The translations under genes and the position numbers were made by a program. The notes beneath the pieces were generated by a model. That model searched no databases. It saw only the letters and a list, made by a program, of their open reading frames with translations, and was not told the origin of the DNA. A stretch of DNA of 64,000 nucleotides from Lachancea dasiensis (Eukaryota; Ascomycota; Saccharomycetes; Saccharomycetales; Saccharomycetaceae): contig LT598457.1 in the NCBI GenBank assembly GCA_900074725.1, forward strand, positions 124,001 through 188,000, in the 5' to 3' direction. Positions within the stretch are counted from its first letter, which is position 1. Each line of letters starts with the position of its first letter. Below, one piece after another: positions 1 through 9,800 of this stretch.

Positions 1-736
1 ATTGCCCACTAACAAACACGTCAGTGCAAAATGTGGCTGCAGATAAGTAAAGTCCCTGTAGAATGTTGATCACAGAAAGCAACTGACGGGCGTCCAAATA
101 GGCGTTCTTCAATAGAGAATCGATAAGGGTTGACAGAAACTTTTCCAGCTGAACCCCGTACTTGGCATGTAGAGGAGGAAGAAGGCTTGGTGCACGGCGT
201 TGATGCACTATTATTGTTAACAATGGCTCGAAGTCGTGGAAATCAAAATCGTATCTCTGCAAAAGAAGTGCTGCAACTGTCAAGTAGTAATCAATGAAGG
301 GGGCATGCTGGCAAACTTCATCGTTTACTTCACTCATAGACTGCTTCTCACCTATGCATGTATTACTCGGCGTCAATATAAGGCTGAGTGTCTTGAGGAG
401 ATTAAGCGCCTCCGGTTTTGTGTCGTAAAGGATCATTAAATGGTTGATGGCGCTGGGCCCTAACCTCGACATCACCTGCAAGGTTTTGGGTATATCTGCA
501 TGTGCTTTAGCTCTCAAGTACGCATGGGCCTTCTGTTGATCATTTAATACTCTTGCTAGTAACAAATCTATGTTGTAAACGTCACCTTTTTGATCATAAA
601 GATTATCGATGGCTCTTATGAAATCCTCTGATGACCATAGGTCAAAATCTCGGCTATTCAAGGGTGCCCCCTGACCATTATCGCAGGCTTCAGGCGCTTC
701 AGACTCAGGAGGGATGATACCTTTCGAACTGTCCAT
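1..736 (-). CDS. SHE4: She4-like UCS myosin chaperone, 5' part (runs off left edge)
   Basis: This is the N-terminal part, about 245 residues, of a minus-strand gene that continues beyond position 1. She4 is a UCS-family protein that binds the motor domains of class I and V myosins and is needed for actin organisation and ASH1 mRNA localisation. Two blocks match yeast She4: an ADIPKTLQVMSRL block and an LSVINILQGLYLSAATF block, both from its N-terminal helical repeats. The UCS domain itself lies outside the window. The start is the ATG at 736 (M-D-S-S-K). In S. cerevisiae SHE4 (YOR035C) lies beside AKR2, while PEX10 (YDR265W) lies beside AKR1, so finding SHE4 next to PEX10 fits an unduplicated ancestral order. 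Only 88 bp separate it from the divergent PEX10. Confidence 0.85.
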   Translation of the reverse strand, partial: MDSSKGIIPPESEAPEACDNGQGAPLNSRDFDLWSSEDFIRAIDNLYDQKGDVYNIDLLLARVLNDQQKAHAYLRAKAHADIPKTLQVMSRLGPSAINHLMILYDTKPEALNLLKTLSLILTPSNTCIGEKQSMSEVNDEVCQHAPFIDYYLTVAALLLQRYDFDFHDFEPLLTIIVHQRRAPSLLPPLHAKYGVQLEKFLSTLIDSLLKNAYLDARQLLSVINILQGLYLSAATFCTDVFVSGQ

Positions 737-824
737 TCTTCGTGATTCCAGATAAGAGTGATATTTTGAGTCAAGCTAGTCGTCAATTTAACTTCGTCGA
801 TCTTGAAATGATATAAAACCAAGA

Positions 825-1933
825 ATGACGGGTGCATATAAGCTAGAATTTGCTGATCCAGCAGCCATAGGTATGTGTCGACATGTATTACTTCTAGCAC
901 TGATAAATATGATCGACAAGGGCTAACTTTGGTTATCGCAGTGCAAGCTCATCAAAAGGATCAACAAGTAGAAAGTTTACTCAATGTCAAGCTTGAAGAA
1001 GTCATCAAGGGCTTCAAGGGCCAGTATTTTGCTAACTCTTACGGGAGAGAAATAGGGATTAGCGCTAAACTGTTGTATTTAGCGCTCACTACGCTTCGTG
1101 GGAAGAAATCATTCGGTGAAGAGTATGTGGATTTGATTCATGTCAATAGGCGTGGGAGCCATACTGTAGAATTTAAGCGGCGGCTTCTGTTCATTTTATC
1201 GTACACATTAGTTCCATATGCGCTTTCTAAACTATTCACAGCTCTCTCCAAATATTATGATGCGACGGATACCGAAGCTGACGAGGAAGCAACAGATGAG
1301 TATCGTGCGAATAAGATTGAAAAAGAGGGCAAATTTCTGAGAAATCGAACCCAATCATTCATTCAAATGGCTATGAAGGAACAGATTCCTCAGAAAATTT
1401 TGGACTCGTTGGTGGATTTAAATCTAATGCTGTTTTACTTCAAGGGTTCATTCTACGATATTTCTAAACGAGTCTTCGGACTGCGATATTCCGTTTGCCA
1501 CCAAGTAGACGAAGCAGAGGTGAACTATAGAAAGTCAAGCTTCAGAACTTATAGAGTACTAGGGTTTTTTTTTCTGATTCAGACATTGTCCAGAAGTTTA
1601 CCCCCACTCCTGCGATGGTTATCTAAAAACGGCGGCAAGGCCACACAAAAATCCGGGACAGATTGGCAGGCTGCCAAACCCTTATTACTGATGGAGACAC
1701 TCACTAATGATCAAGTCGGTCACATTTCATTAAAGAATCCTCAGGAGTTGCAGTTCATGAAAGATGAATCAAGAAAATGTATTCTATGTTTGGAGTGGAT
1801 GAAAGATCCAAGCTGTGCACCATGTGGACATGTCTTTTGTTGGTCGTGTATTTTGAACTGGTGCAAAGAGAGGTCTGAGTGCCCGCTGTGCCGCCAGAGG
1901 TGCCCGGCCAACAGCATTTTACCTATACGATAG
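825..1933 (+). CDS. PEX10: Pex10 peroxisomal RING E3 ligase (spliced: 825..870 + 942..1933)
   Basis: Pex10 is a peroxisomal membrane RING protein. With Pex2 and Pex12 it forms the ubiquitin ligase that recycles the receptor Pex5. The last 45 residues hold a C3HC4 RING (CILCLEW ... CGHVFCWSC ... CPLCRQRC). The N-terminal half has the conserved VQAHQKD and AKLLYL ... GEEYVDL blocks, followed by hydrophobic membrane segments. The VQAHQKD block has no good upstream start in its own frame. Splicing exon 1 (ATG at 825, M-T-G-A-Y-K-L-E-F-A-D-P-A-A-I) to 942 restores an N-terminus like FADAPSIVQAHQKD of S. cerevisiae. The product is 345 aa, against 337 in S. cerevisiae. An in-frame stop just 5' of 825 fixes the start. 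The gene is convergent with HEL2, 69 bp away. Confidence 0.93.
871..941 (+). other. PEX10: PEX10 intron (71 bp)
   Basis: The donor is GTATGT at 871 and the acceptor is CAG ending at 941. A branch-like GGCTAAC lies at about 921-927. Splicing joins codon ATA-G to TG-CAA and gives the conserved I-V-Q-A-H. Unspliced, the reading frame would have only a GTG start and would lose the conserved FADP motif. Confidence 0.85.
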
Positions 1934-2002
1934 GCCTCCGCTAGACGTGCGTATCTATCGACGTGAGGATTGAGTTTTCCTCTATGTATTTCTATCTAAT
2001 TA

Positions 2003-3838
2003 TTAAATGCCGATATGAAACAATAACTGTTTCTGTTTGCCCTTCTTTTTTCCATTAGAAAGGGGAATAAAGTCTTCACTTGACTGTTGAGCTCCTTGCG
2101 GGGCTTTGCTCCATTGGGATGGATCTGGAATGTTAGGCTCATTGACCAATGGTGCTCGAAACCTCTTTTCCTGAGGTTTGGGCAATGGCGGGAACTTTGA
2201 CCTATTCAGAGATGGAGTGGATTGAGATGTTGAAACTTTGCTATCAAGATAGGTAGGTTTGTACTCACTTTTATCCATGGATTGCGATTTCTTTATCGTT
2301 GGGGCAGGGCTAGGAGGTGACGAGATGGTCTTTGACTTGCTATAAGAAACCGGCTGTGGCCTCAATACAGGTTGTGAATTAGTTGGTTTCTTGAGTGTTG
2401 GGAAGTTATATTGGCGTGCTGCAGGCTTAGCAGAGCCGCTGCTTTTCCCCCAAGATCCACCGATGACATTTCCTGCTAGCATGCTAGAAGAACTCAATGA
2501 TGGAAATTTATTCTGACGGTCCTGTTTCTCTTGCTCGCTATCATAGATAAGACGCAGATCTTTATGCTGCTGAGAGTTTTTGAAGAATAACTCAGAGAAA
2601 TCATACAGGAGAAGGGTTGTGTTCGCCTCAGGGTTTTTGAATAGATTTTGGTAGGCTGTAAAAAGGTCTTGAGCTGTCATCAACCGATTTTTGTAGCCTT
2701 CATTGATTGCCAAAAATTGCTCATAATCGGCATGTGAGTATTTCAGGTAGTGTCTTGCTCTTTCATGCATTCGTTTAGTTTTCATTTCAAGAGTATCTTC
2801 AGGGTTTTCGTCAGCACCTTTCTTGTTTTGATCTAGCCTTTGTGAGCTTGAGTTTCTTGAGGTCGGTTGAGTGAATGTTGACAGCCGTGATTGATACTTT
2901 CTACCACTATTTGCGGGCAACGAATTGTTAGAGGTGCGAAGAATACTTCCATGTTCCTTCAGAATATGCGCCTGTAAGTCCAATTCGTCTTGGAAGACCA
3001 CAAACTTGTTATCCAAACAAGTTTGAGCTGTACAGATGTAATGAGCATCCTTGAAGTGGTCAAAAAGTTGTTCATAATTCTTAAAATATTGCGGATTCGC
3101 TGGGTCTATGCGATCGCAAATGTGACATCTTTCGTGTTTGTCTCTCATGTGAACACTTAGTTCGTCCCCAGAGTAAAACCGCTGGCCTGAACAGTATTTG
3201 CACATAGGATGACCTGAAAACCCTTTTGAGTCTCCTTTTGCTTGGTGCAGGCGCAACTGGTTAGGTGTAAATACTGGAAGTTCCCGTGGGAAGGCCTTTT
3301 TATGCGAGGCACAAATCATACACAGTGTTTTCCCATGTTTATCCTTTAAATGTGTATTATACTTTTTGTAGCTTCCCAAATCAGAATCTCCCTCATCACC
3401 AAACGGACAAGTGTGTTTAAGAAGACTCAAAGTTGCATCGGCTATCTCCACCACAGTGAAAGAAATACCAAACTTATCATCAACCTGAGCAAACTGTTTC
3501 CCATCAAAGGATTCATAACTAGCATCCTGATCTCGGCAAAAGACCACGTTTTCTGCTTCCGTCCTACACACCAGGCACGATTTCTTTCCGTAAAGAGCAC
3601 GCTGTCTGAAGGCACAGGTATGGCAGACCACATGGTTACACGGGGGAACAGCAACATACCTTATGTTCTCGGCACAAATCAGACACACATTGTCTCCGCC
3701 TGAGCTGGTGTCCACCTTATTACCAGTACGTTTTCCAGCTTCCCCATCACTTTTAGCATCACTCTTTCTCACAGCATCCACAGGCCCTTGAGTTCGCCTA
3801 AAATTGCGTTTCGGTTGACCTCTAGTTGTGTCAGACAT
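2003..3838 (-). CDS. HEL2: Hel2/ZNF598-type ribosome-collision E3 ubiquitin ligase
   Basis: Hel2 senses collided ribosomes and ubiquitinates small-subunit proteins (uS10) to start ribosome-associated quality control. The 611-aa product (S. cerevisiae 639 aa) has an N-terminal C3HC4 RING near residues 52-92 (CLICAENIRY ... CNHVVCHTC ... CLVC). A series of C2H2-type fingers typical of ZNF598/Hel2 follows (HLKDKHGKTLCMIC, MCKYC ... HMRDKHERCHIC, HFKDAHYIC ... HILKEH). The C-terminal half is low-complexity, rich in Ser, Pro and Lys. The ATG at 3838 is used; the codon before it is GTG. In S. cerevisiae HEL2 (YDR266C) also lies next to PEX10 in the same convergent arrangement. Confidence 0.96.
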   Translation of the reverse strand: MSDTTRGQPKRNFRRTQGPVDAVRKSDAKSDGEAGKRTGNKVDTSSGGDNVCLICAENIRYVAVPPCNHVVCHTCAFRQRALYGKKSCLVCRTEAENVVFCRDQDASYESFDGKQFAQVDDKFGISFTVVEIADATLSLLKHTCPFGDEGDSDLGSYKKYNTHLKDKHGKTLCMICASHKKAFPRELPVFTPNQLRLHQAKGDSKGFSGHPMCKYCSGQRFYSGDELSVHMRDKHERCHICDRIDPANPQYFKNYEQLFDHFKDAHYICTAQTCLDNKFVVFQDELDLQAHILKEHGSILRTSNNSLPANSGRKYQSRLSTFTQPTSRNSSSQRLDQNKKGADENPEDTLEMKTKRMHERARHYLKYSHADYEQFLAINEGYKNRLMTAQDLFTAYQNLFKNPEANTTLLLYDFSELFFKNSQQHKDLRLIYDSEQEKQDRQNKFPSLSSSSMLAGNVIGGSWGKSSGSAKPAARQYNFPTLKKPTNSQPVLRPQPVSYSKSKTISSPPSPAPTIKKSQSMDKSEYKPTYLDSKVSTSQSTPSLNRSKFPPLPKPQEKRFRAPLVNEPNIPDPSQWSKAPQGAQQSSEDFIPLSNGKKKGKQKQLLFHIGI

Positions 3839-5398
3839 CACAAATGTCTTCTCAGTATACAGAAGATTTCTAGAGCCCTATATCCAGCGGTACATCTGAC
3901 TGGTAAACTTGCTTTAATATAATACACACTTTTCAACTGCCAATTTACTTCGCATCGGCCGATCCAAGTGCGTACCTAATGACCTAGTGACCAGTCCATT
4001 TCCGCTTGTATTCTCGAGAACATCGATTAGTGATGCTGAGAGTCACCATCGCTAGCTCGACTAGTGATTCCACATCAATTAAACCCGGCAGGACTTTCAA
4101 TAATTCCTCCTAGTCTTTCGAACGGTCTGGCCTTAGAAGACTCCCACGTTATGGCTAGCACGGTCGAAAACTATTACATATTACCTAGACTTCTGCCCTC
4201 TGCTCTACTTTTTTGAACTTCTACCCAACTAAGAGAAGCCGCTAAACTATAACAATGTGCAGATGGAATTAGCAGCTTTTCTCTAAGGAATGAACTCTGC
4301 TTGATCGGATCAGCGATGTATCGCATCAGACGAGCAGTATATTCCAGATCCAACATCCCACTTAGGTTGTTGAACCATCTGTAGATACCACTTGAATTAG
4401 GATCCCCTAGGACTGCGGTTCATGCCATCTCCAACGTCTTAGCCTCGACTCGTGTGAAGCTCGCTGAAGAAAACTGGACTCAGAAAGCACATCTTTAGCT
4501 CGGCGGCTAATTCAATGCTCCAACGGTGATCGTGTCTGAACTCATATAGATCTCAAGAAATCGAAGAGCTTAAAGGACATGACATCTTCGCGTACAGTAT
4601 CCATCCGATGAAGCTGTTCGACGAGCATTCTGCATCTTTCAAGTCTCTCTACCAGTCTTCCTGTAGCTCGAAAAGGGGAGGAGTGTGTGGTAAGGGGTAT
4701 ATTCGGATTGCTTGCGAATATTAGGGAATAATTGAGGGGGAAAGTGGGGGGGCAAAAAGTATAAAAAGGGAGGAGCCCCGTACCGGGACTCTCTCTCTTG
4801 CTCACCACTTTTGTTCTAGCTCGGCAAAGATGTCTTTATTATGATAGTTATAGTATTCGATGTATAAGAGTTAGAGTATATATAAAAGCAGTAAGATCTA
4901 TGGCTGGGTTCAGGATACACACTTGAGGTTTGCTGTGTCCACAGTGTTGACGAGATACGCGAGAGTCCGCGCAAATAATATAAGGATCCATACTTTTGGT
5001 TCTGATAATATTTTGCGAGGAGAATGAGGGTGCAGTTCAAGGTGCAGTCCAAGGCATCAGTGAATGATAACTGTGTGTTTGGGAGGGGCATTATATGCAG
5101 GCAAATCGTCTGCCATAGGAGGATTTGAGAGAGGTTTAGCTTGAACAATATATTTGAATGCGTGCTTCGGGACTGAGATTACTTGAATATCTTTCTATCG
5201 AATCCTTCGGTAGTTTGAGGTCCCCAGCAGCGATTTATCGACCGTACGCTGAGCATGAATTCGCGGAAACCAGCAACTGTCTGGCCAATATCGTACGTAA
5301 CGCTCTCTTGAACATGGACCTACGATCTTTTGTTTGACACATTGATGGATGCGAGCATACCGTGGATAACGGGACAGGATACAGGAGGACGGCTACCA
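3839..5398. other. Intergenic region between HEL2 and GEP4
   Basis: About 1.56 kb lies between the divergent HEL2 and GEP4, long for such a compact genome. I see no ATG-started reading frame of convincing composition and no tRNA box pair. The one structured segment is a strong promoter-like cluster at 4674-4832, listed separately, with no gene behind it. Confidence 0.5.
4674..4832 (+). promoter_or_regulatory. Stress-type promoter with no obvious gene
   Basis: Three AGGGG (STRE, Msn2/4-type) cores occur at 4674-4678, 4693-4697 and 4735-4739. A TATA box, TATAAAAAG, follows at 4760-4768, then a CT-rich leader, then an ATG at 4830 in an A-rich context. The frame from that ATG closes after four codons. 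The arrangement is that of a highly expressed stress gene, but no coding sequence follows. It could serve a non-coding RNA, a dead gene, or GEP4 at a distance. Confidence 0.4.
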
Positions 5399-6033
5399 AT
5401 GAATTTCAGTGCCGCTATAAATACATTGCGTCTTTTTGTCAATCCCAACTTATGTATTCCACAAACCAAGATTTCTAACTTTGGCCAACTTCCTGTACCA
5501 ATCTCCCCGTCCATTAAGGCGGTCGTGCTTGACAAGGACAATTGCTTCGCGTACCCTCATACCAATGAGGTATGGCCCGAGTATGAGGTATGTGCACGTT
5601 GATCACCACTCCAAGTTTGTTGTAGATAGACATACTAACGCTATGACGGCGGTGACAGAAAACTTGGGTAAAGCTAAAAGAAACCTATCCTGGTGCTTCT
5701 TTGCTCATTGTGAGCAACAGTGCAGGAAGTAGCGATGATACAGACGGGAAGGAAGCTAAGATTCTTGAGGCAAATGTGGGTGTGCCAGTATTACACCATC
5801 GAGTGAAAAAACCTGGTTGTCGTGAAGAAATCCTTGAGTATTTTGCCTTGCACCAGATAACTACGAACCCGAAGGAAATCGCTGTTGTGGGAGACAGGCT
5901 GTTCACAGATATTCTAATGGCCAATTTGATGGGTAGTCACGGTGTGTGGGTTTGCGATGGTGTGACACCCGCCAAAGATCCCTTTACGACATTCGAGAGA
6001 AAACTATACGACTGGCTGACACCAACCGCTTAA
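5399..6033 (+). CDS. GEP4: Gep4 mitochondrial PGP phosphatase (spliced: 5399..5587 + 5659..6033)
   Basis: Gep4 removes phosphate from phosphatidylglycerophosphate to give phosphatidylglycerol, a step in cardiolipin synthesis at the mitochondrial inner membrane. The HAD-family nucleophile motif VVLDKDNC lies in exon 1. Exon 2 has LLIVSN (motif II), KKPG (motif III Lys) and VVGDRLFTDILMAN (motif IV). Exon 1 ends in WPEYE and exon 2 opens with KTWVKLKETYPG, matching the collinear S. cerevisiae protein. The start is the ATG at 5399 (MNFSAAINTLRL, compare MNISGTLNTLRL). The product is 187 aa, against 185. As in S. cerevisiae, it is convergent with TRA1. Confidence 0.95.
5588..5658 (+). other. GEP4: GEP4 intron (71 bp)
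   Basis: The intron has a GTATGT donor at 5588, a perfect TACTAAC branch point at 5633-5639 and a CAG acceptor ending at 5658. It falls between codons. Without splicing the frame stops within a few codons of the donor. Confidence 0.95.
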
Positions 6034-6827
6034 GGGCCATACAATGTCCGAGCTAATCAAATCTTAGCTATGTCGGCTCCACATTTCACTCTTACTTCAA
6101 CGTTTACCAGCTAGTTCCGAGTTGTTTTCTGACGACCAGGTCGCGGAAAATTTCCACTGAAAAGCATAGTCATTATGTCAGGAAAACTGATGCAACGTTA
6201 TGTCCTGATCTTTCACATAAAAGCATAAAACCCACTAAAAGTAATAGAAGTTATGGTCAAAGAGGATCATGGTAACACTGGGCTATTTTTTCATCGATGA
6301 CTTTATGTTTCATCTGCTTACCATCTTAATTAAGTCCGCCTTATGGGAACGCCACAAAAGGACTCTTTTTTATTTCGCTGCCTATTTGACATACTTCCAT
6401 TGTTTGTTCTGTGCTCCATTTTATCATTTGTGTTTGTATCGGTCATGGGCGAAATTTGTTTGGAGTGAGTTTATCTTCATCTTAACGTCAGGCTTTCTAC
6501 TCTTAACAGCAATGCTGATATTGTACCGTGGTTATGCTCATCTCCCTTTTCTACCTTATCCTTAGATGGAGCGTCAGGATGTAGTGACGAATCGAATCAT
6601 CAGGGCATCCGTTCTTGCGGGTCTGAGTGCAAATCTTGCATTGTTTAGCGTGGGTTTTGAGCCTCACAAATGACAGTTACAAAACGAATAACTAGAACGA
6701 CTTACTGTAGAAACACCATCAATGAGTTGGTCCCCGTTGGTGGCGAATCTCCTTAAAAAGCGTACAATACTTCAATTTAATTCTTGTTCTTCAAATCAGC
6801 TACATATTTTCTATGAAAGGTTCGCTC
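6034..6827. other. Intergenic region between GEP4 and TRA1
   Basis: This is a convergent intergenic region of about 790 bp, unusually long for 3'-to-3' neighbours. Its only content of note is the 98-codon hydrophobic frame at 6269-6565. Confidence 0.5.
6269..6565 (+). CDS. Possible small membrane protein, 98 aa
   Basis: The ATG at 6269 opens 98 codons rich in Phe, Leu, Tyr and His. Two or three hydrophobic stretches could be membrane helices (around MFHLLTILI, FYFAAYLTYFHCLFCAPFYHL and FIFILTSGFLLLTAML). I recognise no family. It lies between the convergent ends of GEP4 and TRA1, where S. cerevisiae has no gene. Pyrimidine-rich spacer DNA can yield such frames by chance, so the call is weak. 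Confidence 0.3.
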   Translation: MVTLGYFFIDDFMFHLLTILIKSALWERHKRTLFYFAAYLTYFHCLFCAPFYHLCLYRSWAKFVWSEFIFILTSGFLLLTAMLILYRGYAHLPFLPYP

Positions 6828-9800
6828 TCAGAAATATGGCATGAAGCTCTGATCCATCTTAGCCAAATTTCTTGGGCTCACTGCCGCACTTATCGCATCT
6901 AAAACGTATTGCGTAGCAACGGATGGTTTGGAACTCAAATGTCCTAGCTGGGCTGTTTTTCTTGTAATGAGATCGACATTAGTGCGGACAATTTCACGTA
7001 GCTGAGGGTCTTCAACAATTGAACGGTGTAGGTTACTATACCAAGATATCACCTCGTCGCGAATGAAGAGGGATAGGTAAGTATTTAGCTCATTTTCTGG
7101 ATCAAGTAATGCCCTAGCCACCACAAACATATTCACAGATAATATACCCTCAAGACCTGATTCACCAATCAGCTTCTGGAGATTGGGAGTTAGTCTGAAC
7201 GGAACAGCTTCATTGTTGTGGAAAATTGGAGCATCAGGTGGAATGTTGGCCTCGAAATTCTTGACTGTTTGTTTAACTCTTTCATATGGGTACCTTGCAG
7301 GTAGCATTTCTAATGTGAAAACGTCACCAGAAACTTGATCAATGGATATTTTATGGGGAGATCGGTTGTTAATAGCCAGCATATATGTCATAAAGGCAAA
7401 CAGCGCGTACTGAGAGGAGAACTGCTTTCGGAACAGCCAGAAGTCTTCAAACTGCGTGAAGATATTAGTGAAATAGTCTTTCATCACAGTGGAAGGTAAA
7501 AACATTGACTGGACGGAGCTAAATATCTCCACTTTGACTGCCGTGATATCTGGCGGAGGAAGAATTTTGTCATAAGCTGCATCCAGCTGCTGGCATACAA
7601 AGTCTTGAATTGCGCTCCTGTCCATATCTTTCTTATCACAGTAATTGTCATAAAGGTTGTGCATGGTCGTAACAGTTGAGCTGTCGTTCATAATTCGAAC
7701 TTGAGGGGAGAGCGGAATTGCGATGGGTAGTGTGAATTGAATGTTTCTGCGCCGAGCCTGTACGTTTTTAGACAGAGTTTCATTTAGGAGTCTAAAGAGC
7801 TGGAACATGCGTTCCTCACGCCGTGAATGCCTAACAGCTGGATATTGCACTGCAAACGAATGTAGACTACCATCGTGACCGCGGATTGTTAAACGCCTAT
7901 AAGAAGAGTGCGTACCCCGCACGAAATCAACGTATGGCAAAAAGCGGGCAATCTTAACAAAGTGTGCATTGCTATCCTTGTTAAGTAGGTACTGGCCCGG
8001 AATTTCAATGTCTTCGAACTTTTGGTGGTGGAAGTTACTCAGATGTGGACACCACTTTTCCATATTCTCTTTCTTTGGTGCTCTGTCTAGCTTATTTTCT
8101 AAGCGATTTCTCCAGTATCTCAATCTTTTGATATACTCTTCAAAGTTGGGCTTGCTGTCTATAAAGTCAGCATTGAATTTCACTCTAATATGAGGAGGTA
8201 AAAGGTTTTCTGAAAACCTGACTAGGTTCATTTCAGTGCTTGCTGGCAGTAGCAGATTTTCTCTAGGCAAAGAAAGGCGGTTGTAATTGTAGGTACCGTC
8301 AATGAGCAACACATTGATTAACCTAAAGAGGTCTTCGTCTGATGTTGTCTTGAATTTTTGATTTATCTGATCAACTAGTGATTCCAATGAAAGGGCGAGT
8401 AGAGGATAAGCAGTTTTTAATATGCCGTTGAGCTCATCCAAATACTCCCACGGCTGTCTAGTGCCATTTGACGGTGTTGCAGCTTTAGCGTTTGCAGGGC
8501 GAGAACCGCCCGTGGCAGCCAACGTCTGACGTTGAATCACGGCAAAATCTTCCTTCGTAGTTCTGAGTTGAAAGTGTAATGCTTGTGGATAGCTTTTGGC
8601 GATCCTGATTAGTATTTGACGAACCATGTTAGCTTCTTTGTGGGATAATGATGTGAGAAGCTGTGGGATGAAAGTGATCCAATACCAAACAGGGATCTCT
8701 CCTCTGAAAGATTCAAACGCGCTTGATAGCGTGCCAGTGCTATCGTCGATACCGATGAGCCATAAAATTCGACATAACAACTTCCTGGTCTTGGAGTTGT
8801 TATACAAACCTGCAGCTTGCAGATAACAACTAATAGCATTGTTTGCGAAGCTTATATTTTGAGGCTCTTCGGACAAGCGGCGGTCGTTGAAGAAACCCCA
8901 TTGGGCCCATGCTTTAGCCAAATTCAAATCTATCTGCACAGCCGTTGCAAATGCTTGATTTGCTTCGTCGTGTGCACGCAGTTTGGATAAGAACATTCCC
9001 TTCAAAGTAAAGAACTCAGCCTTTTGAACAGTACCGAAGTAAACCAAGTTGGTGTTGCTAATGACATCTAAGCCAGTAGTCAACTCATTCATGTTCTGAT
9101 AATGACATTTAGCTTGCTCTCTTAACTTCAAAAATGCTTCCTGAATCTCAATATTAGGCAAAGTGTATATGCGAGCCAACTGACTAATGCACACATCTGG
9201 CATGTTATGTTTTCTTGCCACATGCGCAAATCTGTTGATGACCCAAGCAATCTCATGATAGCCTCTGTAGGCGTGCGTATTGACATTGTTGTTTCCACTG
9301 GCTTGTTGTAACGCTGGTACCAGTGGCAGATAAGCGTTATTTATAACCTGGAAAGCATGCTGACGCCAAGTTATTAGGTCATTCCACATATTTATGTCGT
9401 CCCATATGTTAGGAAGACGGTCTCTCCATGTTTGTAATACACGTTTAACTTCTTGTGCCTTTGAATCCAAATTTTGTACTGTCGTTGAAGCGAGGTTTGC
9501 ATATACCTGAGTTGCCTCAAGAAATTCCATATATTGCTGAAAGCCATGCAACAGAAACTTATGAGCCGGAGTAAATCGAGCTGGCATCGATGCCCACTTG
9601 TGCAATGACAACTGAATACCTTCGTCGCAAAGTCTTCTTACTTCTTGATCACCTTTCTTGGTTTCAGCGAAATTCTGTAGCGCTAAAAAGGTTTCAAAAA
9701 TTTGTCTTCTAGGGGTAGGCACGTCCATTACACTTTTGACTGATTGTTCCAAAGCTTCTCTATCAGCACTCCAATCGGCAACCCTCCAACCACATTCTAG

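Noticed and set aside
4542-4808. 88-codon minus-strand frame through the orphan promoter
   Set aside because: Its start is GTG and it runs across the STRE/TATA cluster. Chance is more likely.
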